Assembly: GCA_030847615.1 (NCBI GenBank)
Contig: JAUMIR010000003.1
Span: 56,157,001 to 56,221,000, forward strand
Direction of reading: 5' to 3'
DNA: 64,000 nucleotides
Source: Gambelia wislizenii
Taxonomy: Eukaryota; Chordata; Lepidosauria; Squamata; Crotaphytidae
Shown: positions 9,011 through 19,429 of the stretch, piece by piece
How the letters are laid out: every line of letters begins with the position of its first letter
Position numbering within the stretch: the first letter of the stretch is position 1
Program-made: the position numbers and the translations under genes
Notes under the pieces: generated by a model
The model's input: only the letters and a program-made list of their open reading frames with translations
Told to the model about the DNA's origin: nothing
Database searches by the model: none

Positions 9011-11768
9011 AACTTTCCCCAGTGATGGTAAGACTCTGGCAACTTCATATAGTATAGTTTTTTCCTGACTTTGCAGCTGACAGGAGGTCTGTCCCTGGGG
9101 GAAATGATAAGAAAATAGCTGTGACAGCAACATTCTGCATACATGTTGCTTAGGGCAGTACTCCTCAGGCTTTCTGATACAGCAGACTGGCAGTTTCCCC
9201 CTGTAACATACCAGGGACTGGTACCATAATTATGCCCATTGACTGTAATTGCTTCTTTGTTTCCTGAAATTTACTGTGGACTGGCAACCAATGGTTCACA
9301 GACCTGTACCAGTCCATGGACCACTACTTTGAGTAGCATTGCCTGAGGAAATGAAATTCTACATCATTACAAAACAGATTTGAATCCAAGGCAAAATGAA
9401 GAATATACAATAACCGCATATAAAACAGCTGAATCATAATGGAAGGACAAAAGGCTGCACCACTACAACTGTGACTGTTTGCAAAGTATACATAGAAGGG
9501 AAGAAGGTAAAAGAGAAAAGAGGGAGAAAAGGCTCCCATGGCACCTTGAAGACTAATCTCCAAGTATGAATTAGGGTACAGAAAAGGGCAATTATCTGAT
9601 GGGTCATAAACATTCAGAGAGCTGGTTTAGCATAAACATTTCTGAAATTTGCAAGCCAACATGGAGTTCTGCTAGTTGTTAATGTCTCCAAAGTGGGATC
9701 ATGACACTGGTGCTAAGAAGTGGGAAAAATAAAGTGATGAGAAGATTGTTGCAGGAACCTGTGAAAAGGCTGTTTCATGAAAGTAAATTCAGAGAACTAA
9801 GATGTCCATGGACAATGTTGTAAGATGTGAAAGGTAATCAAATGAAAATGACCAGCAGAGAATAGCTCTTATATACATCCCACTATTTGGCAGACTTCTT
9901 GCTGGCTTTCAATAAGAATAAACTGGATGCCACCAGCAAAGCATTATATATAAAAAAAAAAGTGGTGTGATAGTAATAAAGAGACTGTAAAGGCTTAAAA
10001 ATTCAACATGTCTACAATTATTCACCAACTTACCTGGGAGAAAAAAATCCTGGAATTTAGTGGGACTGAACTACTGTATGTGTAGCTATACTGTATATGC
10101 ATTTGTTCAGTAAGTCTAATAGTACACAGTCATTTAAAGTATTGGATTCCTTCTTGTGAACTCCAGTAAACCTCCTGTGAGATAGAGCCCCATGCTCTAT
10201 CATCTTAGTTATGGTCACTTTGTGTGACATTTATATACAAATTTATGTATTATATATGCCATGATTGGGCATATAGTTATACCATATTCTAAATCGCATC
10301 ATGACAATAGCAATCACTGAAGAGTGAATAACTAATTTAAATTTTCTTTCCCCCTCCTACTGAAGTCAAATTGGGGGGAAATCTTGCACCAAATCAGTGT
10401 AGGAGACAATGCAGCTGAAGCCCTTGGCATATTCCTCCCAATAGTCCACCCTCCTTTTGCTATTCCACTTGTGCATCTTTAGCAGATAGTGGAGAATTCT
10501 GCTGCCATATCAGGGCAGTTTCACCAACATACCTTGCAAGACGGCAGCACATCAAAACTTCTGCTCATGCTAGGTGGAGGATTCTGGTAGCTGTAGTCCA
10601 AAACAGTCATTCTTTTTGCTTTACTCAAGTTGCCCTTCAATTCTGTATGTAGGATTGTGCCTTTAATCTCTTATAAAATATTATTTCATGTGAATTAAAA
10701 TTGTCTCTTTTTTTCATTTCCATTGGAGGAAGAAGGGGTGTAAACCCTAGGGGGGGAATTGGTTTAGGAATATTTGAGCTATCAGTAACTTACCAAATTA
10801 AGCTGCAGACTCAAATCAATTCCTCTGCTTAGACAATGATAAATCAAATAAAACTCAGAAAGATGTTATTGATTCAGTGCCCATCAGTCAAAGGCTCTTC
10901 ATTTGATTCCTTGGCCATCTGCCTAATTGAAATGAAAATTCTGATAACTTTTTGGTAGGCCCCATGCCTGTTGACTTTAGTAAAACATTATTCAATCAAA
11001 TACAGATGGTGCATGACCTGTGCTTACCTAAGAGTGTTATCCACATGGATTAGGTTTTAGAGTGATCCATTCTGCATTACGGGATACAAGATGCTTCTGT
11101 CTAAATGTCTTCTTACTTGACCTTTGACAGGTAAAGCTTTTGCACAAATCCTCCTCTGGTTTCAGGTAATGGTTTAGTTCAGTGTCTACAGCCCATTAAG
11201 CGCTGTGAAGGAAAAACCAAACAGTTAAATGATTTTTGACATTTACCTTTCAAACATATTTGTGCCTTGATTTCTGCATGTGGCCTTAATCATTCCCTTT
11301 TACTCTGTCTTCAGGTTGTAATTGTAACTGTCCATAATGATTTAGAGTACACTGAAGATATTGTAGAGCATATCACATTTCAATATAACCACATTATTTG
11401 GCCTGTGATTTGATAACCCATGATGTAAGAGATATGAAAATCAGTGTTGACGTATGCTAAGAAAGGTATGGTCAAAGTGGGCTGTGCCATGCTTTTTCAT
11501 TTGGTTTTTTTAAAGGAAAATATTTTTGAGCAAGATGCTGCCAAGAATAGAAAATATTATAATGCCAGCCTAATACTATTTCTTAGAAACAAAGGAACAC
11601 GGGGGCTTATAAGGTTGCATAAATTCTAATAAAGATACTCATTTAATATTACCAAAAATATTTGTGTTTTTTTTTTTCAAGGTCTTCCCCACCACCACCT
11701 ACTGGTCCTATTTTCAAACACATTCCTCAGCTCAGGATCCTTGATATCAAAGGGCTCCAAACATTTGT
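9011..11768. other. gene-free stretch
   Basis: AT-rich DNA without a supported gene. A short GATTCTGGTAGCTGTAGTCC block near 10572 belongs to the same squamate repeat type as 6603-6650. Confidence 0.4.
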
Positions 11769-12395
11769 GGGTTGTCTAGATGAGAAGATATAATGTTGGT
11801 TGCTGCACATGAATGTAAATTCGCAACAGCATTCATTTGTCTCCATGGTCCTTTGGCAAAATCGCTGGTATGCGAAGCTATCTGTGTTTGAAGTTCACAT
11901 GCAGCCATTCCTGCAAATCAATATGGTGGCCAAGAGTGAATTGTTTGCATTATTATTCTCAAAAAGTTGTCACTTCTGCACAGTATTATTTTTTAACTAC
12001 AAATCAAAGATGTGCAAGTGCAACCTTCCACTTACAAAAGCTGTTTGGTTGCCTCAATACAGGAAAAAAAGTGCACAATTAGCAATGCAAAACTACAAAA
12101 TGGTGCTTTGGGTCACTTCATTGCCAGCAATCCCACCCCCGCATGTCAAACCAATCAACTTTCACCTTGCACCCTTGCCAAGAGTGTGCTGTATTGCAAA
12201 TTGGTTGTACAAATGAGCAGTAATGTGCATTTCCACACATTACTTTAAAAACTTCAGGAAAAGCCATGAAGGCTTTTCCCTCATAGTTTTTGGAGTTTTT
12301 GACCCCCCCCCTTCTGAATAAGGTGAATCACCACAGGATCTCGTTGGGACCTCTGCGAATTCTATTAGGATTATTTTCAACATCTAGACAATCCC
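11769..12395 (+). mobile_element. Non-autonomous DNA element, family X (copy X2)
   Basis: The left end GGGTTGTCTAGATG and the right end CATCTAGACAATCCC form imperfect inverted repeats of about 14 bp. Inside, the order of blocks matches 27620-28226: CATTTGTCTCCATGGTCC, a C-rich run followed by TTCTGAATA, then AGGATCTCGTTGGGACC. Length is 627 bp. The reading frames of 78-138 codons inside it show no recognisable protein. Confidence 0.6.
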
Positions 12396-12639
12396 TTGGT
12401 TTTCAATATACTGAAGAAGTAGCTGCTGATATTATTTTTTTACTGAGTATTCTTATTGCATAAAATTCAACAAACCATAACTTGTTTTTTCTAGAAAAAA
12501 ATTATATGAATTAGAGAAGAAATTTCATGTTAGAGCCATCCTGACAGAGGAATATTTATTTATTAGTAAAAGATTTATTTCCAAACAAGAGTAACATGTT
12601 TGTTATTGATTAGAACTGTTGCAAATGTATAAGCTACCC

Positions 12640-12800
12640 AAGTTTCAGCAGTGGCTAGGAGTGAATTTGCAGGGTTAAAACTAAAGAGCCAATTGTAACC
12701 ATTTCTGGTGATGCCAAATCTGGCAATGGTAACACATGCCTTGATTATATCCTGTCCTCATTACTGTAACACACTCTACATGCGGCTGCCATTGGAAACA
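12640..12800 (+). mobile_element. L2 LINE fragment, left part (split by CR1)
   Basis: The tract around CTCATTACTGTAACACACTC and TACATGCGGCTGCC is a decayed form of the conserved (S/L)DYCNALYxGLP segment of L2-group LINEs. It breaks off exactly where the CR1 3' end starts, and the same reading direction resumes at 13930. Confidence 0.55.
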
Positions 12801-13929
12801 TTCATAGAATCATAGAATTGCAGAGTTGGAAGAGACCACGAGGGCCATCCAGTCCAACCCCCTGCCATGCAGGAAATCACGATCAAAGCATCCCCGACAG
12901 ATGGCCATCCAGCCTCTGTTTAAAGACCTCCAAGGAAGGAGACCCCACCACACTCCGAGGGAGTGCGTTCCACTGCCGAACAGCTCTTACTGTCAAAAAG
13001 TTCCTCCTCATGTTGAGGTGGAATCTCTGTTCCTGGAGCTTGCACCCATTGCTCCGTGTTCCAGTCTCTGGAGCAGCAGAAAACAAGCCTGCTCCATCCT
13101 CAGCGTGACATCCCTTCAAATACTTAAACAAGGCTATCATATCGCCTCTTAACCGTCTTTTTTCCAGGCTAAACATACCCAGCTCCCTAAGTCTCTCCTC
13201 ATAAGGCATCATTTCCAGACCTTTCACCATTTTAGTTGCCCTTCTCTGGACACGCTCCAATTTGTCAATATCCTTTTTGAATTGTGGTGCCCAGAACTGG
13301 ACACAGTACTCCAGGTGAGGTCTGACCAAGGCAGAATAGAGCGGCACCACTACTTCCGTTGATCTAGACACTATACTTCTATTGATACAGCCCAAAATCG
13401 CATTGGCCTTTTTAGCTGCCACATCGCACTGTTGGCTCACGTTCAACTTGTGGTCTACTAGGACTCCTAGATCCCTTTCGCACGTAGTCTCATTCAGCCA
13501 GGTCTCTCCCATCCTATATTTATGCATTTCATTTTTCCGCCCTAAATGCAGTACTTTACATTTCTCCGTATTGAATTTCATTTTGTTAGCTTTGGCCCAG
13601 CTCTCCAGTCTATCCAGGTCAATCTGAATTTTGATCCTGTCCTCTAGGGTATTAGCTACTCCTCCTAATTTGGTGTCATCTGCAAATTTGATAAGTATGC
13701 CCCTAATTCCCTCATCCAAGTCATTGATAAAGATGTTGAATAGCACTGGGCCCAGGACAGAACCCTGTGGCACCCCACTGGTCACATCTTTCCAAGATGA
13801 ATAGGAGCCACTGCTGAGCACCCCTTGGGTTCGGCCGGTCAACCAATTACAAATCCATTGAACAGTTAACTTGTCTAGCCCACATTTTACAAGCTTGTTT
13901 GCAATTCCATAAACCTCAGTAGATGTAAA
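12801..13929 (-). mobile_element. CR1 LINE, 5'-truncated
   Basis: The 3' end is at the left: TTCATAGAATCATAGAATTG is the complement of the (ATTCTATGAT) octamer-type terminus that marks CR1 elements. It is followed by the conserved CR1 3' region (GGAAGAGACCACGAGGGCC, CATCCAGTCCAACCCCCTGCC). The remainder encodes the C-terminal half of ORF2. About 1.1 kb is present, so the element is strongly 5'-truncated. It is nested in an L2 copy. Confidence 0.92.
12883..13842 (-). pseudogene. CR1 ORF2 C-terminal half (reverse transcriptase)
   Basis: A 319-codon open frame carries the second half of a CR1 reverse transcriptase. It starts upstream of the conserved TSGVPQGSVLGPVLFNIF block. The catalytic FADDT motif falls at about 13672-13686, followed by the thumb/C-terminal region with LYSALVRPHLEYCVQFW and KLERVQRRATKMV. 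The C-terminus ends in a short FKxxLDxHL-type tail. In an intact CR1 this protein nicks target DNA and primes reverse transcription on it. Here the endonuclease and the front half of RT are absent, so the frame is non-functional although it has stayed open. The first Met is incidental. Confidence 0.88.
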
Positions 13930-14535
13930 ATGCTGTGGCTATACTGCTGAGTGGGCACATATAAATCCCTTGCTGAAACAGCTTCTCTAGCTATTAGTCC
14001 AGTTCTTTGCACAATTCAAAGTGTTGGTCATGGCATATACAGCTTGGATCTAAACTATCTTAAAGACCACATGTCACCATGCAAGCTTGCCTGGCTCTTA
14101 AAATGTTCAGGGGAGGGCTTTCTCTCTGGTCTACCACCATCCTATGCATGGTTGGTGAGGACACAGGAAGTGTCTTCTCAGTAGCTGTGGAATTCCCTCC
14201 CACAGAAACCTAGGTTGATCCCCTCCTTGATCTCTTTCTACCAGCAGGCAGAAATCTTTATATATAGCCTGCTATTTAGTCTTTAACTGGATGTGGTAAG
14301 AAAGTCTTGTAGTGGGGTGTGTATGCTTCTGCCTTTTTTTATTTATTTCATATAAATATTGACAGTTGTTGTAAATACCAAATATCTAAATAAATATGCA
14401 ATTGTCAATTTTTTTAAAAAAAATCTACTATATATTGGTTTAACTATATTTTGTTTAACTTTCTTATCAGACATTGTAAACCTCCTTGGGTCCAATGTTG
14501 GAAGAAAGGTGGGATATAAAATAAATTAATAAGCA
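13930..14535 (+). mobile_element. L2 LINE fragment, right part (split by CR1)
   Basis: It resumes with AAATGCTGTGGCTATACTG, the decayed NAA(R)L region that follows the segment left of the CR1. A C-terminal GCTGTGGAATTCCCTCCC (LWNSLP type) block lies near 14184-14201. The 3' region reads CCTCCTTGGGTCC...GGTGGGATATAAAATAAATTAATAA, a typical L2-group tail. Frameshifts and stops are frequent. Confidence 0.55.
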
Positions 14536-15227
14536 AGCAAGCTGGTGTTTGGTAAATATTTTACCATGCTGAGGCAATGTTCTTCCTTGTAAACAAGCAG
14601 AGTTACTTAATGTTTGGGATCATAGTTCAGAAAATGATGCAAACATGTTACCCAAATTTCATGGGGTCCATGAGGATCCCACTAGTGTCCAAATCTTAAT
14701 ATGGGGAATATTTAATTAGCTCAAAATGGCAGTGAGAGACAGGGCAACAGTGGTATCTTTTGACCTATGTATACTGATAGTAACTGAGGAGACTCCAAGC
14801 CAGAACATACAATGAAATTATCTTTATTAATCTTACAGCATTCACTTGAATACTCAGACTTCAAGCAATCATACAAGGCTAACAGAGAAAGTAGGAAGCA
14901 TTTGGATAGAGGAATAGAGTAAGGGGATGGTGGTTATACTATACCGATCCTGGAGAGCTGAGATCATGAAGTAAACTGGCAGAGAGAACGTCCAGAAGGC
15001 AGATGGTGACACAAATGGAAGTGGAGTCAGAAAGCAGGAGGTGGCATTTTAGGGTGATATTTATAGTGGATAATTCCCCTGAAGGAATGGAATTTAGAGT
15101 TGAATACAATGTCTCTGGGAGTTTCCCAGGACTAGGCAAAGGGTTCTCCAGAAGAGTTAACATTGTTAGCGAGCGGTATATTTGGAATTGAATAGGAGCA
15201 AGCAACTTCTATTCAAGGAGAAGGGGA
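14536..15227. other. no recognisable feature
   Basis: AT-rich stretch with nothing I can name. Confidence 0.4.
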
Positions 15228-15432
15228 AATCATTTCCGACTTATGGTGACCCTAAGGTTAACCTATCACGGGGCTTTCTTGGCAAGAATTGTTCAGAGGG
15301 GGTTTGCCCTTGTCTTCCTCTTAGGCTGAGAGAGTATGACTTGCCAAAGGTATCCCAGTGGGTTTCCATGGCCAAGTGGGGATTTGAACCCTGGTCTCAT
15401 GAGTTGTAATCTGCACACCATGCTGGCTCTTC
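15228..15432 (-). mobile_element. Sauria-type SINE
   Basis: It lies in reverse orientation. The complement of box B is GATTTGAAC (15381-15389), and the body shows AACCTATCACGGGGCTTTC and GTGGGTTTCCATGGCCAAG. The RTE-like tail is at the left end (TTTCCGACTTATGGTGACCC). This copy keeps the middle section missing from the copy at 4331. It abuts another SINE at 15456. Confidence 0.85.
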
Positions 15433-15455
15433 CAGGTTCAAAAGGTACAGTTATA

Positions 15456-15728
15456 TTTATTTATTTATTTTTAGTTATTTATACCCCGCTCTTCAGCCAC
15501 AAGGCTATCAGAGCGGCTTACAAATTGTTTTAAACAATAGCTATTTACACATCTACACTGCGTTAAGCAGTTTCCAATGTGTGTTAGCTAATTGCCCCCC
15601 ACAAGCTGGGTACTCAATTTACCAACCTACGAAAGGATGGAAGGCTGAGTGAACCTTGGAGCCCACTAGAATCGAACTTGCAATGTGGTGGCTTGCAGTA
15701 CTGGCATTTAACCACTGTGCCACCAGTT
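15456..15728 (-). mobile_element. tRNA-headed SINE with L2/CR1-like tail, full length
   Basis: Read on the minus strand, box A TGGCACAGTGG (15723-15713) fits TRGYNNARNGG. Box B GTTCGATTC (15677-15669) fits GWTCRANNC. Then come a unique body and a tail whose sequence, GTAAGCCGCTCTGATAGCC then GGGGTATAAATA and TAAA repeats, looks like an L2/CR1-group 3' end. Length is about 270 bp. It belongs to the same family as the truncated copy at 2462-2622. The tail suggests mobilisation by an L2-like LINE, unlike the RTE-tailed Sauria SINE next to it. Confidence 0.75.
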
Positions 15729-18266
15729 ATACAGTATTAGAAGTGTGAAGAAGTCCCTGTTGTACCTGCAGGCTATATACAGTAGGTGTGAAAAATAAGG
15801 AACTTCTTGAGAGGAAAGGTAGAAACCCTAATTAAGCAATAACATGGTTGAATACACAGCAGTTCGAACCATTAAGCTATTTAATAATTCAATAACTTTA
15901 TGGCTACTTTCTTCCTGCTGCAGTCTTGTTGGTAGATGGACAAAATTGCATGTTGGTGTTTCCCCAACATTTGGTTGTTTTGTATCTCAAATTCTTTCCT
16001 TGCTGAATATTAAGAAAATTGCAAATTTCAGAATGGTCTTTTAAAAAAGTGAACCAAAACCAAATTTTGTCCCATCCCTAAACTAGAAAAAGTTTTCAAA
16101 AGTTTGATGAGTTCATCAATTGAGATGTTATTAAGCAGATTTCCCAAAAATGCTCTACAAAAACACTACATAATATGGAAAGATTCGTACTTTTTCGTAG
16201 CAACAATGATGCATAACATTAATTTATTTGGTCTAAGATATTTCTTTGGCAAATCGTACATGCACATCCCTTCTATGGAATTTTTGCTCTTTGGAAGTAG
16301 TTTTGTTTTTCACTCCCAACAACACAGGTTCCTCTTTTTCCCAAAGGCTTTCTAGATACAAAGAATTTTTTATGTACAAAAGGGAATTAAGAAAATCTAT
16401 TTGCTATTTATGTTGTATAGTCCGAGTTCATAATTCTAGTAACAATGAGTATAGGAGTGCACAAGATTGCCCCATGTACCTATAAATTGTGAAGCAAAAG
16501 GGCAGAAGTAAATTTAATACTACCCTGTGAGCCATATGTAGCACAGTGTCTTCCCATTAGCATCAATTAGTATGCTATTTACAAGTAATGCATTTTATTA
16601 ATAGTGCTAAAGTAACTAAATCAAGTCATGCAAAGATCTAGTTATGGTATGTGTGGGGGATGATATCCCTAAGGTTATTTGGCTTTCATGTTAATTTCTA
16701 CATATCAGTAATGATAAGGCAACTAAAAAGGACTAATTTTTTTTCCCTAAATGATCCTTGTAACTTGCCTATTAGTGATACATTTTATGGTTTTATTGCT
16801 AACTTTCATGGTTTGTCAGGGAATTAAATGTTCTAAAAGGTGAGGAAAAACCATCCATAATCAGCATTCTACATGCATATCTCTAATAGAATCCTTCTTA
16901 GCTCTCTTTCCTATAAAAAAAAATCAATTTGAAAAGCAAATACAGCAGGAGATAGACCAGTTGGAGGAGAGTTCTGCCTAGAATGCAGAATGTAATTGTC
17001 TATAATTAAAGCTGATAAATATAATTGGAGGCTGCAAGCCTGCCCAACAAAAGTCTTCTGTACAACAAACAATTTAATAAATAATTATCCATATAAATGA
17101 ACTACTCCATCTTGCCCCAGGCCACCTTCAGATATTGATTACCATTAGAAAGCAGCAAATATTGGCATGTGCACAAAACCAGAACAGGTTGAAATCAGGT
17201 TTCAGATAGAGTATCTCTGGCTGTTCTCCGTGTTCAGAATTAAAAGAGAATTGCTGAGCTTCTGAAATAGATTTTCTGGCCAGCTCTACCACAGACTTGT
17301 CAAGGTTGGCTAATCAACCATAACATCATTCCCCTGTAATCTTGCCAAGCTGTGGCAGTGCAAAGACTGCAATTCTAAAAGAGGGATTTACCACCTAGCT
17401 AGGTCCAGCTGACTCAACACCCTCCGTGCTGCTTCTTGTTTCACATACAACAAAACAAAACAAAACAAAAACTGAGATTTAAATCATCCAGTCTGTTTGG
17501 GAGAAGTCTGAGAAGCATATCAGAATGCTTGCTTTGCTGAGAAAATGTTGATGTTGTTGTTGGAGTAGAAAATCTGAGAATGAGTAAATGACGAGAATGC
17601 CATGATGTGGGACATAACTTTATCATTGTCATAACAACAATAAGAGGGCTCCCAATCACACAGGTCTGTAACAATGTTCAGTTGAACATGATTATAGCCC
17701 ATCTTTAGACATTCAAGCCAGGAAAGTTGGGGGGGGCAGGTACACATCCCCACATACTCTCCTTGCTTATGAGTTCATAATGCCTGGATAAGGCTATGGT
17801 TGGCTCAGATTTGGGAACATTTTGGTTTCACACTGATGCTTGCTGTTTGCAATACTTGTTCACAGGCCCACATGCTATCAGAAGTCATTGCATGAGGCCA
17901 CTAGATTATGAATCAGGCTTTAAAGTAAGGAGGGAAATGATCTGCAAGTGACTTAAATTGGTTGAGTTATATTGCTAGGAAGGTCTATAATAGAATTTAT
18001 GCAATGTCACAGAAATCTTCCTTGATTTTTTTCTTTCTTTCCCTAATTCACCATTCTTCTTTTGGGGAATCTGTCTGTTCTACATAAAGGAGAGAAAATC
18101 AGGAAAGAAAAATTCAGATGATTGGTCTTTGGCGGTAGGTGCTGTGGAATAATGAAGAATTTGGCAAGATATGTTTCGCATATGTCTTATCACTGTATGT
18201 CATAAAAGGTGATTCATACATGGGTATTTTATCACCAAATTACACATTATGTTATATGTTACAGTA
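15729..18266. other. gene-free stretch
   Basis: AT-rich DNA with an (AAAAC)n run near 17450-17470. I find no supported gene or named repeat. Confidence 0.4.
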
Positions 18267-19429
18267 ATTTACAATCTTCTTTAGCATGATGCTCCAAAGG
18301 GCTATGGCAGAGCTTGAAGAAGACGACGGCATCTATATACGCTACCGTACTGATGGTAGCTTGTTTAACTTAAGCCGTCTGAGGGCTCACACTAAGACTC
18401 TAAACTATCTAGTCCGTGAGCTGCTCTTCGCCGATGATGCTGCCCTTGTTGCCCACACAGAAGGAGCTCTGCAGCGCCTAACATCCTGCTTTGCAACAGC
18501 TGCAGAGCTGTTTGGGCTAGAAGTCAACCTGAAGAAAACAGAAGTTCTTTACCAGCCTGCACCACAGGACGAACACCACCATCCCCACATTGCCGTCGGC
18601 AAATCAGTGCTCAAGTCCGTTCAGCAGTTCACCTACCTGGGAAGCATCATCTCCTCAGATGCCAAGATTGACAAAGAGATCGATCACAGATTAGCAAAGG
18701 CATATAGTGCATTTGGAAGACTTCACAAAAGAGTCTGGAGCAATAAACACCTGAGGCAAAGCACAAAAATCAGTGTGTATAGAGCCATCGTACTGTCTAT
18801 CCTCCTTTATGGATCTGAAACATGGGTCACCTATCGCCACCACCTACGACTCCTCGAGCGCTTTCATCAGCGCTGTCTACGCACAATCCTAAATATACAC
18901 TGGACTGACTATGTGACGAATGTTGCTGTCCTTGAGCAAGCAGGGATCACCAGCATTGAGGCCATGATATTGAGAACACAGCTGCGCTGGGCAGGGCACG
19001 TTTCTAGGATGGAGGACCATCGCCTCCCAAAAATACTACTCTACGGTGAACTCGCCACGGGCCAGCGTAAGAGGGGCGCTCCAAAAAAGCGATACAAAGA
19101 CTCCCTGAAACAACATCTCAGGCTTGGCCAAATTGATCACCAACAGTGGTCCGCCCTGGCCTCACATCGGGAGGCATGGAGACGCACTATCCACAATGCT
19201 GCAGCCTTATTTGAGAACTCACGACGAACAAGTCTTGAAGAGAAACGACAACGCAGAAAGAATCACAACCCAAAAACATCACCCAAGGAGACCTTCTGCT
19301 GTGCTTTTTGCAACCGGACTTGTTTATCTCGGATTGGCCTTTTTAGTCATCAGCGCGCTTGCAGAAAGCGCGGGATGAGTCCTTCCTGAATCTTCGTTTG
19401 CGAAGAAAAGCCAGAGAGAGAGAGAGAGA
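18267..19429 (+). mobile_element. Young 5'-truncated LINE (copy B)
   Basis: From ATTTACAATCTTCTTTAGCA to the (GA)n tail this copy follows 56290-57451 with only scattered substitutions and no frameshift. It begins inside the RT domain, just before the region encoding the FADD motif, so it is a 1.16-kb 5' truncation. The 3' UTR is very short: the stop codon is followed by AATCTTCGTTTGCGAAG and then AAAAGCC(AGAG)n. I did not find a convincing target duplication. Confidence 0.92.
18286..19389 (+). pseudogene. LINE RT C-terminal fragment with Cys2-His-Cys finger
   Basis: A 367-codon frame covers the end of the reverse transcriptase, including the catalytic LLFADDAALVAHTE block near residue 50. 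It also covers the connection region (KKTEVLYQP, TYLGSIISSDAKIDKEIDHRL, LRWAGHVSRMEDHRLPK) and the terminal finger C-x2-C-x12-H-x3-C (FCNRTCLSRIGLFSHQRAC). It lacks endonuclease and the first half of RT. The open frame reflects youth, not selection on this copy. Upstream sequence offers no promoter that would express it. Confidence 0.88.

Noticed and set aside
12818..13152. Plus-strand reading frames of about 100 codons inside the CR1.
   Set aside because: They are antisense to the recognisable CR1 reverse transcriptase frame and have no motif of their own.
18286..19389. Possible host gene encoding a zinc-finger protein.
   Set aside because: The same sequence recurs six times in the window with a (GA)n tail and RT motifs. 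It is a LINE.
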